A DNA stretch of 64,000 nucleotides from Mycobacterium sp. PSTR-4-N (lineage in GTDB: Bacteria > Actinomycetota > Actinomycetes > Mycobacteriales > Mycobacteriaceae). Shown piece by piece: positions 7,924-16,807 of the stretch (position 1 is its first letter; the number at the start of each line of letters is the position of its first letter). Made by a program: the position numbers and the translations under genes. The notes below the pieces were generated by a model. It did not search any database. It had not been told where the DNA came from and saw only the letters and a program-made list of their open reading frames with translations. The stretch covers positions 1-64,000 of the forward strand of contig NZ_JAKRFN010000027.1 of the NCBI RefSeq assembly GCF_022348085.1. Reading direction: 5' to 3'.

Positions 7924-7970
7924 GGGTCACTCCTCGGGGTGGGGGGAATGTGGTCGACGGCTCTTGGCGG

Positions 7971-8906
7971 TCAGCTGGTCGGGAAGTAGTGGCCGTTGTC
8001 CAGGTCGGCGAGCAGTTGGGGCGCAGTGGGTTCCCAGCCAAGGGTTTGGCGCGTGATGGTGCTGCTCGCCGGGAGGTTCAGCGTGACCAGATTGGTGAAC
8101 ATGCCGAAGTAGCCCGGCAGCATCAGTGCGTCGATGGGGACGCTCACCGCGGGAAGGCCCAGGCGGGCGCCGATGGCCTCGGCGATCTCGCGCAGCGGGG
8201 TGTCCGCGCCCTCACTTGCGTGCCAATAGCGGCCGGCGGAACCCTTCTCCAGTGCCAGTCGGAACAGTGAGGCGACGTCACGGATGTGCACGGCGCCCCA
8301 GAGGTTTTCGCCGTCTCCGGGGTAGCCGGCGAAGCCCTTTTCCTGGGCGAGCGCGATCAGCCCCGGCAGGAAGCCGGCGTTATCGGTCGTGTCGTGCGCG
8401 ATGGGCGGAAGCCGCACGATCGACGAGCGGACTCCCTGCTCGGCGAGGTCGATGACGGCGCGCTCGACGACGTTGCGGGCCCGCAGGGTGCCGGTGTCCT
8501 TCGGCCGGGTGGGAAGGGCGGGGTCCTCCTCGGTGGCTGGGCGGCCCAGGCTGCCGGCCGAGCCGATGCTGCCCGCGGCGACCAGCGGCTTGCCGGTTCC
8601 CGCGAGTGCCTCGCCGTAAGCGCGCACGATCTGGAGTTCCGCGGCGGCCACGGCGTCCATCCCGCCGGTCGGAAGGAGGTCTTGTCGGTGTGCGACGTGG
8701 ATGACGCCGTCGGAGTCAGCGGCTGCTTCTTTGAGCCCGTCGAGGTAGTCGAGGTCGCCGCGGCGCACCGTCGCGCCGAGCGCGGACAGGGCGTCCGCGG
8801 AGGCGTCCGATCGGGCCAGGCCGGTGACGTCGTGCCCGGCGGCGATCAGCTCGGGGATGATGCGCGAACCGGCGTGGCCGGTTCCGCCAGTGATGAAAAC
8901 GCGCAT
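7971..8906 (-). CDS. NAD(P)-dependent epimerase/SDR-family oxidoreductase
   Basis: This encodes 311 residues. The N-terminus MRVFITGGTGHAGS carries the extended/atypical SDR nucleotide-binding motif (GGTGHAG), followed by DLDYLDGL and a HVAH segment. There is no classical YxxxK at the usual place, which suggests an atypical SDR used as a general reductase or isomerase. It lies downstream of the F420-type reductase on the same strand, 28 bp away, within a unit bounded by the divergent MarR gene. The start at 8906 is set by the Rossmann motif. The substrate is unknown. Confidence 0.85.
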   Translation of the reverse strand: MRVFITGGTGHAGSRIIPELIAAGHDVTGLARSDASADALSALGATVRRGDLDYLDGLKEAAADSDGVIHVAHRQDLLPTGGMDAVAAAELQIVRAYGEALAGTGKPLVAAGSIGSAGSLGRPATEEDPALPTRPKDTGTLRARNVVERAVIDLAEQGVRSSIVRLPPIAHDTTDNAGFLPGLIALAQEKGFAGYPGDGENLWGAVHIRDVASLFRLALEKGSAGRYWHASEGADTPLREIAEAIGARLGLPAVSVPIDALMLPGYFGMFTNLVTLNLPASSTITRQTLGWEPTAPQLLADLDNGHYFPTS

Positions 8907-8934
8907 GTGACTGTCCTTTTCAGAGTTGGGGCGC

Positions 8935-9564
8935 TCAGCGGAGAATGCTGGCGCCGAGGAAGAGGTTGGTGTTGTTGACCGAATGGGTGATGAGGCCCAG
9001 CTGCAGCAGGGTGAGGTGCTCCAGTGCCCGGGCCATCGGCAGTGCCCCGGCGTCCATCGGGTGCATTCCCATGCTCTCGATGAACGCCGACACGTGCGCC
9101 TTTGCCGCTGCGTCGTCCCCGGCGATAGATACGTCCACCGGGCGACCTTCGACTGACCCGGCTGCCAGCACATCGCAGGGCAGGGTGTTGAACGCCTTGA
9201 CGACGTGCGTGCCGGCGGGAGCGGCCTCGGCGATCTCTTGTGCGCCCGAACTGCCTTCGGGGGTGAGGAAACCCGTGAAATCGCGGGTGATGGGGTTGGT
9301 GACGTCGATGATGACCTTGCCTTTCAGCGTGTCCCCGTACTCGCTGAAAGCCGCCACCGCGCTGGCGTAGGGCACCGCCACGATGACGATGACGAGGTCG
9401 CCGGTCGGAGACGTGCCGACGGTGGCGCTGTCACGTGCGGCGGCCAGTGCGTGGGCTTTGGCCGGGTCGCGGCCGATGATCTCGACGGTGTTGCCGCCGG
9501 CGACCGCCCGGCCAGCGAGAGCGCTGGCCATGTTCCCCACGCCGATGATGCTGATGCTGCTCAA
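8935..9564 (-). CDS. NADPH-dependent F420 reductase-like oxidoreductase
   Basis: This encodes 209 residues from the chosen start. The N-terminus SISIIGVGNMASALAG is the GxGxMA dinucleotide-binding motif of the F420-dependent NADP reductase family (F420_oxidored). VIDVTNP and KAFNT segments typical of the family follow. I prefer the TTG at 9564: it has GGGAG 6 bp upstream and places the Rossmann strand at residue 2. The ATG at 9606 lies inside the inverted repeat that should bind the divergent MarR. The likely role is hydride exchange between NADP and F420 or another substrate. Confidence 0.8.
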   Translation of the reverse strand: MSSISIIGVGNMASALAGRAVAGGNTVEIIGRDPAKAHALAAARDSATVGTSPTGDLVIVIVAVPYASAVAAFSEYGDTLKGKVIIDVTNPITRDFTGFLTPEGSSGAQEIAEAAPAGTHVVKAFNTLPCDVLAAGSVEGRPVDVSIAGDDAAAKAHVSAFIESMGMHPMDAGALPMARALEHLTLLQLGLITHSVNNTNLFLGASILR

Positions 9565-9591
9565 GACATCTCCCGTCGTGACGTACGATCG

Positions 9592-9643
9592 AATTGGTTG
9601 ACTCATCCACCATAGGTCGGCTTGGATGAGGAGTCAACCAATT
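9592..9643. promoter_or_regulatory. MarR operator (inverted repeat) in a divergent promoter
   Basis: The left arm AATTGGTTGACTCATCCA (9592-9609) is mirrored by TGGATGAG-GAG-TCAACCAATT (9623-9643); the arms differ by a 3-bp insertion. It sits between the F420 reductase gene and the marR gene, which diverge. Location and symmetry point to autoregulation and to control of the reductase/SDR pair. Confidence 0.7.
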
Positions 9644-9663
9644 GAGTGGAGGCGTGGAAACCG

Positions 9664-10143
9664 ATGGAACCGAACTGGCTGAGCCCTTCCGAACTTCGTG
9701 CCTGGCGGGCCTTCATCGACGCGCGGCATCAGGTCGGTGTGCACCTGGAGCGGGGTCTGCAGGAGTCGGGCCTGTCCGGGGCCGACTACGAGGTGTTGGC
9801 GTTGCTCTCCGATCATGACGGGGACCGCATGCCGTCCCAGGAGCTGCGCAACGCGTTGGGATGGGAGAAGAGCCGTCTGTCCCACCAGTTGCGGCGTATG
9901 GAGAAGGACGGGCTGATCAGCCGCGAGCCCAATCCCGCCGATGCCCGTAGCTCTGTGGTCTGTCTGCTCCCGGTGGGCCGCGCCACTGTGGAGAAGGCGG
10001 CGCCTGGGCACGTGGCGGATGTCCGCCGGAACTTCATCGATTTGCTGACCCCGGCTGAGCTGGACATGCTCGCCACCCTCAACGAGCGAATCCTGGAGCA
10101 CCTGGCGGAGAACGACGACTCCGCGGCCGGCGACGCGCCCTGA
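9664..10143 (+). CDS. MarR-family transcriptional regulator
   Basis: This encodes 159 residues with a MarR winged helix: LSGADYEVLALLSDHDGDRM, then LRNALGWEKSRLSHQLRRME as the recognition region, then DGLISREPNPADARSS as the wing. GGAGG lies 10 bp before the ATG at 9664; a GTG 18 bp upstream is an alternative start. It probably represses itself and the divergent reductase genes through the inverted repeat at 9592-9643. Its ligand is unknown. Confidence 0.9.
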   Translation: MEPNWLSPSELRAWRAFIDARHQVGVHLERGLQESGLSGADYEVLALLSDHDGDRMPSQELRNALGWEKSRLSHQLRRMEKDGLISREPNPADARSSVVCLLPVGRATVEKAAPGHVADVRRNFIDLLTPAELDMLATLNERILEHLAENDDSAAGDAP

Positions 10144-10172
10144 TGAACCCTCCGATCGGGGCGATGACGCGC

Positions 10173-10490
10173 TCATGGGGACGGGCAGTCCTGTGCTGTG
10201 GTGCATCCTCGGAGTAGGACGGCGGTGGCGTCAGTGATCGCGTCGCTCGCTTGGGCCTTGTCGAGGAACTCTGTGAAGGCCGGTTGCTGCGACCAGGCGG
10301 CGAAATCGTCGTCATTGGGCCATGTTTGGAAGACGAACACTTTGGCGGGATCGGTCGGGTCGGCAGAGGATTGGTAGATGCTGGCCCCTCGTCGTTGGTC
10401 GGTTGTCGCGGCGAGGAAGGCGGCCATCTCGGCGTCAAGCTGGCCGCGTTGGCTCGGGTCGGCGGTGAAGGTGGAGAAGATGACGATCAT
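10173..10490 (-). CDS. antibiotic biosynthesis monooxygenase (ABM) domain protein
   Basis: This encodes 105 residues with the dimeric ferredoxin-like ABM fold: MIVIFSTFTADP strand, then GASIYQS, VFVFQTWPNDDDFAAWSQQPAF. The family includes quinol and aromatic monooxygenases that need no cofactor, and also YgiN-like redox proteins. It is convergent with marR, 29 bp away. GAGG lies upstream of the ATG at 10490. The substrate cannot be deduced. Confidence 0.82.
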   Translation of the reverse strand: MIVIFSTFTADPSQRGQLDAEMAAFLAATTDQRRGASIYQSSADPTDPAKVFVFQTWPNDDDFAAWSQQPAFTEFLDKAQASDAITDATAVLLRGCTTAQDCPSP

Positions 10491-10845
10491 GGTTGCCTCA
10501 GTGGGGAATTGAATGTGTGGCTGGGGGTGGTCGTCAGCGCGCCGCGCGGTAGAACGCGTGGCGGCCAAGCCGCGATCTGCCCTGCCCGACCTGGGAGCCG
10601 TCGAACAGATCAGTCTGTATCAGGGCCAGCGTGTGCCCAGAATCTGGGTGCGGCAGTGATCGACGGATAAATTGTTGCTGCTCGCCTATAGGGCCTAAGG
10701 ATGCTCTGCTGCAACAATTATCAGGGCGCGAGTGGCCGTCGCACAAGGCATGCGAGCCGGTCGACGTTAGCAGCCTTTCACCGTCACCGCCCAACCTTCC
10801 GCGTATGCGCACGCTAGCGCGTGCCACGGAAAGTAGCCTTCTCCC
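10491..10845. other. intergenic region without a recognised gene
   Basis: Open frames here are short and match nothing I recognise on either strand. The region presumably holds the ABM promoter and the promoter of the following split gene. Confidence 0.5.
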
Positions 10846-10895
10846 ATGCCAACTGAGCTGGAAGTCCTGGCGGCATCGAATCGACGTTTGACACT

Positions 10896-11291
10896 GTGAG
10901 TCACTGGTTCGAGCGGCTCGGCGTCACCTACGTCCCGATGGCTGGCAGCGCCCTAGCGGCAGACGATAACGATTGGCCGTATATGCCTGTTTCGCAGGTG
11001 GCGTGGATTGGACTTGGTGGCGCGGCCGATCACCTCGACGCGATAAAACGCCAACTCACCAACCGGCCCATACCCCTACATCCATACGCGCAATTGACGC
11101 TGTGTCGGAGCGCGTTAGTGGGTGCGTGCCAGGCCGTGTGGGTGCTGTCGCCGGACGACCCGACGATCCGGTTAAGGCGCGCCCGCACCGTGGCTGCCTA
11201 CGTCTACGCGCATCGCCTCAAGTTTCTCTACAAACTGCGAGAATTCAACGCCACGGAAGACCCAAACCTCAGTTTTGCAGATTTTGAATGA
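10896..11291 (+). pseudogene. N-terminal part of a frameshifted unknown gene
   Basis: The frame starts at GTG 10896 and ends ...EDPNLSFADFE-stop. A 17-codon frame (ATG 10846, MPTELEVLAASNRRLTL) ends in a TGA overlapping that GTG, so either the start is translationally coupled or an earlier frameshift hides the true N-terminus. The protein reads as a globular domain with many Trp, Ala and Leu residues. The next 127 codons continue in the +1 frame and appear to be the C-terminal part of the same protein. The family is not recognised. Confidence 0.5.
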
Positions 11292-11658
11292 CGAGGAACG
11301 GGGACAGCAACTTCAAGTCAAGCGCACCGCCGACGGGCAACCGAAGGGGGAGAACCTCGTGACCGGTGAGATGATCGAGGATGTAGTTAGCGAAGCGTCT
11401 GATCAAGTGGACTTAACCGCGAACGCGAACCTGTTGTGGCAATCAGGGTCCGGCGCCGCCCACGGTCAAATGTGGCCGAACTTCAACACTGACGCAATGC
11501 GGCTGGCAGGTCCCACAGACAGCGGGCCCCTAAGCCCATTCGTCGTCAAATCAAGTCTTGGAACGTTTTCCAGCCACTATTCCGCTGCTTTTGAGGCCGC
11601 TGAGCGTGGATGGCAGCTGCTTGATCAGCGGGGCGTCGCGTGGGCCTCGGACGGGTAG
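11275..11658 (+). pseudogene. C-terminal part of the same frameshifted gene
   Basis: This frame begins within the last codons of the previous frame (TTG 11275, MQILNDEERGQQLQV) and shows no independent ribosome binding site. Read across, LSFADF followed by QILNDEERG joins smoothly, so a one-base indel near 11275-11285 probably split one gene of about 240 codons. A motif WQSGSGAAHGQMWPNF is notable; short G-x-AHG stretches of this kind occur in uncharacterised actinobacterial proteins. Function unknown. Confidence 0.5.
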
Positions 11659-12182
11659 GTTCGATGCACTCTGGGACTCAGGCCCAAGACCATTTGGTGG
11701 GCGCTCCCCGTCGATCTGCAGCGACCGTGGGGGAGGGCCAGGAGCCCGCTTCAGGGTAGACCCTTCGCGGACCGAAGAAAGCTGGTCGTGCGCCGTCTCT
11801 CAGGACGCCGCGGTGCGATAGCGGAACCCTTCCAACCCGAAGCGGGAAGACAGCGACTAGGGCTCAACTGGGTACGGGTAGAAGTCGTCGCAATATGAAG
11901 GTCGGCATGGCAATCGGACGACGGAACCAGCATCGAGCCTCTCTTTCCCACACCCCATGGCCTTTGCGTCGGGCCGTTGTCGGGCGCCGCGGCTGCGAAG
12001 CGCGAAGCTAGGGCGGATGACAACTGTGTGGTTCCGCGCATTCCCGAAACCCGTTGCGGCTGAGCAAGTATATGTGTTCGCTGGACGGTCCAGCATCGCA
12101 CGTCACGTGACCAAAATCGGTGGGCGGGCTTCGATCCGGTAGGCAGATAGCGGCCCCGCATCATGTCGGGCCCCCCGGGCGA
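11659..12182. other. intergenic region, no gene supported
   Basis: No convincing coding sequence is visible on either strand. Reading frames are short, overlap one another and give low-complexity Arg/Pro/Ser translations. This may be scar tissue between decayed elements. Confidence 0.5.
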
Positions 12183-12279
12183 GTGGACATGAAAGTGAGA
12201 ATTTTGATGTGGACATTCCGTGAGAACGGTGGCGTCGTCACAGTTCAGGGGATCGCAAGTGGACACGACACTTGAGAAG
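12183..12279. mobile_element. possible IS21-type terminus remnant (three direct repeats)
   Basis: Three spaced copies of GTGGACA-N(3-5)-TGAGAA-like sequence occur at 12183-12203, 12209-12227 and 12259-12279. Multiple short terminal repeats of this form are typical of IS21-family ends. No istA/istB frame is adjacent, so only an end would remain. The call rests on the repeats alone. Confidence 0.35.
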
Positions 12280-12351
12280 TCACACGGCGGTGTCGGTGGT
12301 GTTGACCGGCGGTGATGATGACGCCCGTGGCCGGTGATGTGTGAGTCTTGT

Positions 12352-12610
12352 GGCTTCTGCCCCGTGGCGCGATCCCAGCAACGTCATAGTGGTGCAATAC
12401 TGGCGCAGCGTCGAAGGAACTCGGCAAGTTCGCCAGGGAGCCTCGCTTACCCATGCACCGGCATGGGCGGCCTTCAACCGGGATGCAGCTGGTACCGGCG
12501 ACATTGGATTTGGCACGAGACCTACCGGGTGCCGGCAGATCTCGTCGAAACTCTTTACGGCAAGCTCGCACGATTGGGCTTCGGCAAAGGGCTAGGGGTC
12601 CGGGAGAGCT
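12352..12610 (+). pseudogene. frameshifted DUF4188-family remnant
   Basis: Pieces of a DUF4188 protein are spread over three frames. NVIVVQYWRSVE is in one frame, a short KFARE segment in another, AWAAFNRDAAGTGDIG in the first again, and IWHETYRVPADLVETLYGKLARLGFGKG in the second. The order and spacing match the family (VQYWRS, then AFN, then GIWHETY, then a YxNMPxFGLG-like end). The N-terminal third is gone. At least three indels are needed, so the gene is dead. Confidence 0.6.
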
Positions 12611-12695
12611 TCGGCGCACCCCGCAACAGCACACACCAGAAAATGGGCGCAACGGATGCGGATCAAGACTAGGTACTCCAAACTGGAGGCCGCTG

Positions 12696-12947
12696 TCAGC
12701 CGGTGTGATTGGTGCCGGGGACGCCCGTGGGAGCTGGCGGAGCCTTGACTGGAGGGCTGAAGGAATTGCCGCCAGTCGGAGCGATGCCCTTCTCGGTGGG
12801 CGTGACGCCGGGCGTCGAAGTGGGGGTCGGCGTGGTGGTTGACGGGCTCTCGGTCTCACTTCCGCCGCAGGCGGTCAAGGCCGCTATCGACACGATAGCG
12901 GTGACACCGAGCGCCGCAGTCGTCTTGCAGAACCGGGAATTGCGCAT
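12696..12947 (-). CDS. small lipoprotein
   Basis: This encodes 83 residues. A basic N-terminus (MRNSRFCK), a hydrophobic stretch (ALGVTAIVSIA) and the lipobox LTAC put the lipidated Cys at about residue 27. The mature part is a Ser/Thr/Pro-rich linker with no recognisable domain, as in many small mycobacterial lipoproteins. The start at 12947 is chosen for the signal peptide. An exact copy of the TGTAC-N6-GTACA palindrome lies 49 bp upstream, with TACAGT as the likely -10 on this strand. Confidence 0.75.
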   Translation of the reverse strand: MRNSRFCKTTAALGVTAIVSIAALTACGGSETESPSTTTPTPTSTPGVTPTEKGIAPTGGNSFSPPVKAPPAPTGVPGTNHTG

Positions 12948-12995
12948 CTTGGTATCCGATCTGCGTTGAGTGTCAGGAAGGGTTCGCGACCGAAC

Positions 12996-13011
12996 TGTAC
13001 CCGACGGTACA
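12996..13011 (-). promoter_or_regulatory. TGTAC-N6-GTACA operator, site 1
   Basis: This exact palindrome (spacer CCGACG) is 49 bp upstream of the lipoprotein start. On the minus strand the gene-proximal arm continues as GTACAGT, so a -10-like TACAGT overlaps it. It is one of seven exact copies in the window, all outside the genes I call. Confidence 0.7.
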
Positions 13012-13199
13012 TCGAATCCAGCCGTTTTGCGTATACGCGTGGGTGATCCATGGAAACATCGCATGCGCGGTGCCGGAATCCGCTCCTCGCTCGACGACGG
13101 AGGGACCCTTCAGTCGCCAAAACCGAAGCCACTTGACCCGTGGAGTAGAGCCCTCACCGCGCGTGATCGACCACTCGCGGCGCCTGCATCCCTAGTGCA

Positions 13200-13580
13200 C
13201 GTTCACCGTGGGATCGTCGACCGGCTCGATCTTCCCGGGGGCGTCACTGGGCGTAGTGCTGGGTTAATGGTCGCTGTTGAACCTGCCACGCAACGTCCTA
13301 CCGGCCGTTATAGCCTCTTTCGCTGCGGCTTTGCGCCCAGGCGGCCAGCTGATATTCGCTACCCACGTCGGTGCCGGCGATGTCGAGCGCGCCGAGGCCT
13401 ACAGCGGGTGCCGGTCCAGTAGGCGACCTACCAATGGCAGCCGGAACAACTCATCGCCCTCGTGCAGCAGGCAGGAATGCGACTCGTCGCCGACCTGCGC
13501 TTCCCCGCCGATCAGACCAGCGGACCTGCCGCCGTCCTTGTTGCACAACGAGACAAGCCATGGGCGGGCCTGCGCAGTTT
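13200..13580 (+). pseudogene. SAM-dependent methyltransferase remnant
   Basis: Frame pieces give IVDRLDLPGG, then NLPRNVLPAVIASFAAALRPGGQLIFATHVGAGDVERAEAY. After a shift near 13410 they give YQWQPEQLIALVQQAGMRLVADLRFP, then AVLVAQRD. This is the C-terminal half of a class I methyltransferase (LRPGG post-motif region and the last beta strands). The N-terminal half with motif I is absent. At least two frameshifts make it non-functional. Confidence 0.6.
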
Positions 13581-13679
13581 GCGAGAATGGTTGCAGAGCT
13601 CCATCGATCCCGGTCGTTGGCCCCAGCGGGATCTTCGGTGGCATCGCGCCGTGCTGACACTACAGACGTAGACGGTCTA

Positions 13680-14001
13680 TCTTCATCCCGTCCAACACCA
13701 TTGATGGCACCGGATGGTCCAGCACGCAGACGCAGACCCGGAGTGATCTGCGAGTTAAGGACAGCTCGGCCATGTTCGGGGGGATTCGCAATCATCCATG
13801 TGCGTAGCGCGAACCCGTTGCGGCGGAACGTTTCGGATTGCAAGGCGAGCTGGGGCGCTTACCGGCGACTTGCTATCCGACGAAGTGCCAGAGCGCGAAT
13901 TCGCACGGCGCTCCCGCTTTTCGCCGGTCGCCGACTAGACACTTATGGTCCTCGTCGGGTGTTCCGCATGCGGTGCTCGCCGAGCCACATGCTGCCATTC
14001 C
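13680..14001. other. intergenic region, nothing recognised
   Basis: Between the methyltransferase remnant and the convergent TetR gene I see no coding potential that resembles a known family, and no repeat or obvious terminator. Confidence 0.5.
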
Positions 14002-14571
14002 TCACGACGGTATGAGGCCAGCTGACCGGTAGGCGTCGATCAGTGCGTCGTACGCCTCAATGTCAGCGCGACTCCTCGCGATGAGTTGGGCGCCGGCGAC
14101 CGCGGCGTAAATGGCGGCGGCCCGTGATTCACCGTCTCCGTCCACCACCGAGGCGCACACCAACGACTTCGCCAGCCAGGCCACGTTCACGTCGGCAAAG
14201 GCGATCACCTCGGCTTTGACCGCGTCGGGCAGATCGTCGTACTCGGCAGCCATGTAACTGCACATGCACATGCGGTTGTCATCCTCCAACGCCTGACGGA
14301 ACATCATCGGGTACTGGCGAAGAGCGTCAATGGGATTGGGAGATTTTGCCGTGAGCGACTCGAGTGCGGCGACTGCATCTTCCCGGTAGCGCTCGGCCAC
14401 CGCGGCTCCGAGGTCGCCCTTGTTCGGAAAGTAGTGATAGATGCTGGCGGCTTTGATGCCGACGTCGCGAGCGAGGTCTCGGTAGCTCATACCGCCGTAC
14501 CCGCGTGCCTGAGCCACCGCTCTGGCTGCGGCCAGGATCTTGTCGCGGGTACTCGGGGCGTCTTGCGTCAT
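14002..14571 (-). CDS. TetR-family regulator (divergent from amidase)
   Basis: This encodes 189 residues. The N-terminal HTH is clear: TRDKILAAARAVAQARGYGG, then SYRDLARDVGIKAASIYHYF, PNKGDLGAAV. AGGAGGG lies just upstream of the ATG at 14571. The C-terminal ligand domain has an unusual MCMC around residues 97-100 that could be a thiol sensor. Two palindromic sites in the divergent promoter (14628-14645 and 14674-14691) are its likely operators, so it probably represses itself and the amidase. Confidence 0.88.
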   Translation of the reverse strand: MTQDAPSTRDKILAAARAVAQARGYGGMSYRDLARDVGIKAASIYHYFPNKGDLGAAVAERYREDAVAALESLTAKSPNPIDALRQYPMMFRQALEDDNRMCMCSYMAAEYDDLPDAVKAEVIAFADVNVAWLAKSLVCASVVDGDGESRAAAIYAAVAGAQLIARSRADIEAYDALIDAYRSAGLIPS

Positions 14572-14627
14572 CTCGCGTCCCTCCTGCACATTGCGCTGTG
14601 GGTCGGACGACCTAGCGCGAAACCACT

Positions 14628-14691
14628 CTACCTGCCACCAGGTAGACAGGTGGCGGCCCCGGGAGTAGCTTGTCTACCTACCGGCAGATAG
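14628..14691. promoter_or_regulatory. two TetR operators between tetR and amidase
   Basis: CTACCTG-ccac-CAGGTAG (14628-14645) is a perfect 7-bp inverted repeat. CTACCTA-ccgg-CAGATAG (14674-14691) is a second, imperfect copy with the same 4-bp spacer, 28 bp farther on. Both lie in the divergent tetR/amidase promoter. Confidence 0.7.
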
Positions 14692-14779
14692 GCCGCGGAT
14701 CAGATGGCTGCAGCGCCGCCGCTAGCTCCTCTGCGATCCGATCTTGGGTAGACGATCTCCATTGAAGACGGGAATGCGA

Positions 14780-16234
14780 ATGACTAGTGCCGTGAATCAA
14801 ATTGCAGTAGGGGCAACGGATTCAGAGGCGTTGCATTATCAGGATGCGACGGCCCTGGCAGCTCTCATCGCCTCGAAGCAGGTGTCCTCCCGCGAGGTGG
14901 TGCAGGCCCACCTGGGCCGCATCGCCGAGGTCAACCCAAAGATCAACGCGATCGTCACACTGCTGGCCGATGAAGCGCTACGCGGTGCCGACGCCGCCGA
15001 CGCCGCCCTCGCGGATGGACGCGACGTGGGTCCCCTTCACGGGGTTCCCGTCACCGTCAAAGACTCTCTCGACACCGCCGGGATACCGACTCAGCGTGGC
15101 TCCAAGATCTTCGCCGGATTCATCCCCGACGTCGACGCCACCGCGGTCGAGCGCATCAAGGCCGCCGGCGGAATCCTGCTTGCCAAGACCAACGCCCCGG
15201 AGTTCTCGGCGTGGACTGAAACCGACAATGCGGTCACGGGCCGCACCAACAATCCGTGGAACTTGGAACGGACCCCCGGGGGGTCCTCGGGCGGGGAGTC
15301 CGCTGCGGTCGCCTCTGGCATGTCGCCGATGGGTATCGGCAGCGATGTGGCGATCTCGTTGCGGGGCCCTGCCGCGTTCACCGGCGTCGCCGCCCTGAAG
15401 GCTACTCACGGCCGTATACCGTTCACCGGCCACTTCGCCCCGATGACGTCGGCCTGGTGGCACGTGGGCCCCATGGCTCGCACCGTTCGCGATGTCGCGC
15501 TTGGCTATTCAATCCTCAGCGGACCCGACGGAATCGACGGTTACGCCGTACACGCCAAGGAGGTCGACTCCGCCAGCACCAGATTCGCCGGACAGACCTT
15601 CCGGGTCGGTTGGGTCACCGACGATGCGTTCGGGCCCGTGGATCCGGAGATCGCCAGCGCCGTCGAGCACGCGGCGACACGACTGGCTGCACTAGGGTGC
15701 CACGTGGAGCAGGTCGCGGTGCCGTTCCTCGACGACGCCGACGCCACGACGACGCTGTTTACGTTCGTCTACGGTGAGTTGGTTCCATACGTCAAGAGCC
15801 TGGCCGTCGGACGGGAGGGTGAGCTCAGCCCGGTCGGCGCGCGGATGATCAGGATGGACGACCCTGCGTTCGCCCAGCTTCACGCCGCTCGGGCGAAGGC
15901 GGAGGCGTTGCGGTCGGCGTTCGCTGGGTACTTCGACAGGTTCGACGTGCTGCTCTGCCCGGTAAACCCGGTTACCGCCACACCGCATGGTGCGCAGACA
16001 CTTTCGGTCAACGGGACCACGGTGCGTTGGAGCCACGTCATGAGTGCCACGGCGCCGTTCAATCTGACTGGCTTGCCTGCACTTTCGGTGCCCTATGGGT
16101 TCAGCTCCGGAAGATTGCCGATCGGGGTCCAGCTCGTCGCGAAGTGGTTCGACGAGTCGACCATTCTCAGGCTCGGTAGCCTCTTGGAACGACAGGGTGG
16201 TCTCGGCGATCGGCGACCGCCGCTCGCCGATTAG
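14780..16234 (+). CDS. amidase (amidase signature family)
   Basis: This encodes 484 residues. The amidase signature is intact: Lys in VTVKDS (about residue 92), TPGGSSGGESAAVASG (about residues 166-181), and the cis-Ser/Ser region SDVAISLRGPAAF. Together these supply the Ser-cisSer-Lys triad. The usual GGSIR is replaced by VAISLR, keeping the catalytic Ser. The product hydrolyses a carboxamide; the substrate is not predictable. I chose the ATG at 14780 because ACGGGA lies 6 bp upstream; an ATG 6 bp earlier is possible. It is controlled by the divergent TetR. Confidence 0.9.
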   Translation: MTSAVNQIAVGATDSEALHYQDATALAALIASKQVSSREVVQAHLGRIAEVNPKINAIVTLLADEALRGADAADAALADGRDVGPLHGVPVTVKDSLDTAGIPTQRGSKIFAGFIPDVDATAVERIKAAGGILLAKTNAPEFSAWTETDNAVTGRTNNPWNLERTPGGSSGGESAAVASGMSPMGIGSDVAISLRGPAAFTGVAALKATHGRIPFTGHFAPMTSAWWHVGPMARTVRDVALGYSILSGPDGIDGYAVHAKEVDSASTRFAGQTFRVGWVTDDAFGPVDPEIASAVEHAATRLAALGCHVEQVAVPFLDDADATTTLFTFVYGELVPYVKSLAVGREGELSPVGARMIRMDDPAFAQLHAARAKAEALRSAFAGYFDRFDVLLCPVNPVTATPHGAQTLSVNGTTVRWSHVMSATAPFNLTGLPALSVPYGFSSGRLPIGVQLVAKWFDESTILRLGSLLERQGGLGDRRPPLAD

Positions 16235-16807
16235 GAGCCGTTCTGCGGGCTCTCGCATGCTTTACCAGACTTCGGCTGGCCGAGCCGACGACCCGCGATC
16301 AGCCGGGGTGCGGTGCGCACGGACGGTGGGAATGGTCGTGCGTCGCTGCACACGTCCTGAATGACCTCGGCCGTTGAGTTGGGGTGTCGCAACCGCGTGC
16401 CCATGCGTCGGACTGACAGCAACGTGATCGAGACCGCTTCTTTTAGTAGACGAAATCAGATGTCCGACACTGTCCTTACGTACCGGTTCACGGTGACGTT
16501 GCCTTCGGGGGAGGGGTGGTCGGATGACGAGCGGGCGCGGTACCCGGCTTTGTGGAATCGGGTAGTGGTAAAGCCACATCACCACCTGCCCGTCAGGCAA
16601 CGCGATCAGCGCACCCGTACCTGCCGCACGCGAGCGGGCTGCGGGGAGTACTGCTTAGGAGGCACGAAATCATTCGGCATCGGCCCGGTATCGAACACCC
16701 TTGCCCCCTTTTAGGAGAATGCTCGGTCCGAGAACGGGTCTGATCGGTCTCCTACCTAGGAACGAGGGCGGGGTCATTGCCACGCGCTGGGTGCACTCGA
16801 GCGCGTT
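16235..16807. other. intergenic region, no gene recognised
   Basis: The region has a coding-like scrap (minus strand, ALPDGQVVMWLYHYP near 16560-16610) and another on the plus strand (TYRFTVTLPSGEGWSDDERARYPALW near 16470-16560). Neither extends into a recognisable protein. I take both as fragments of decayed genes. Confidence 0.45.
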
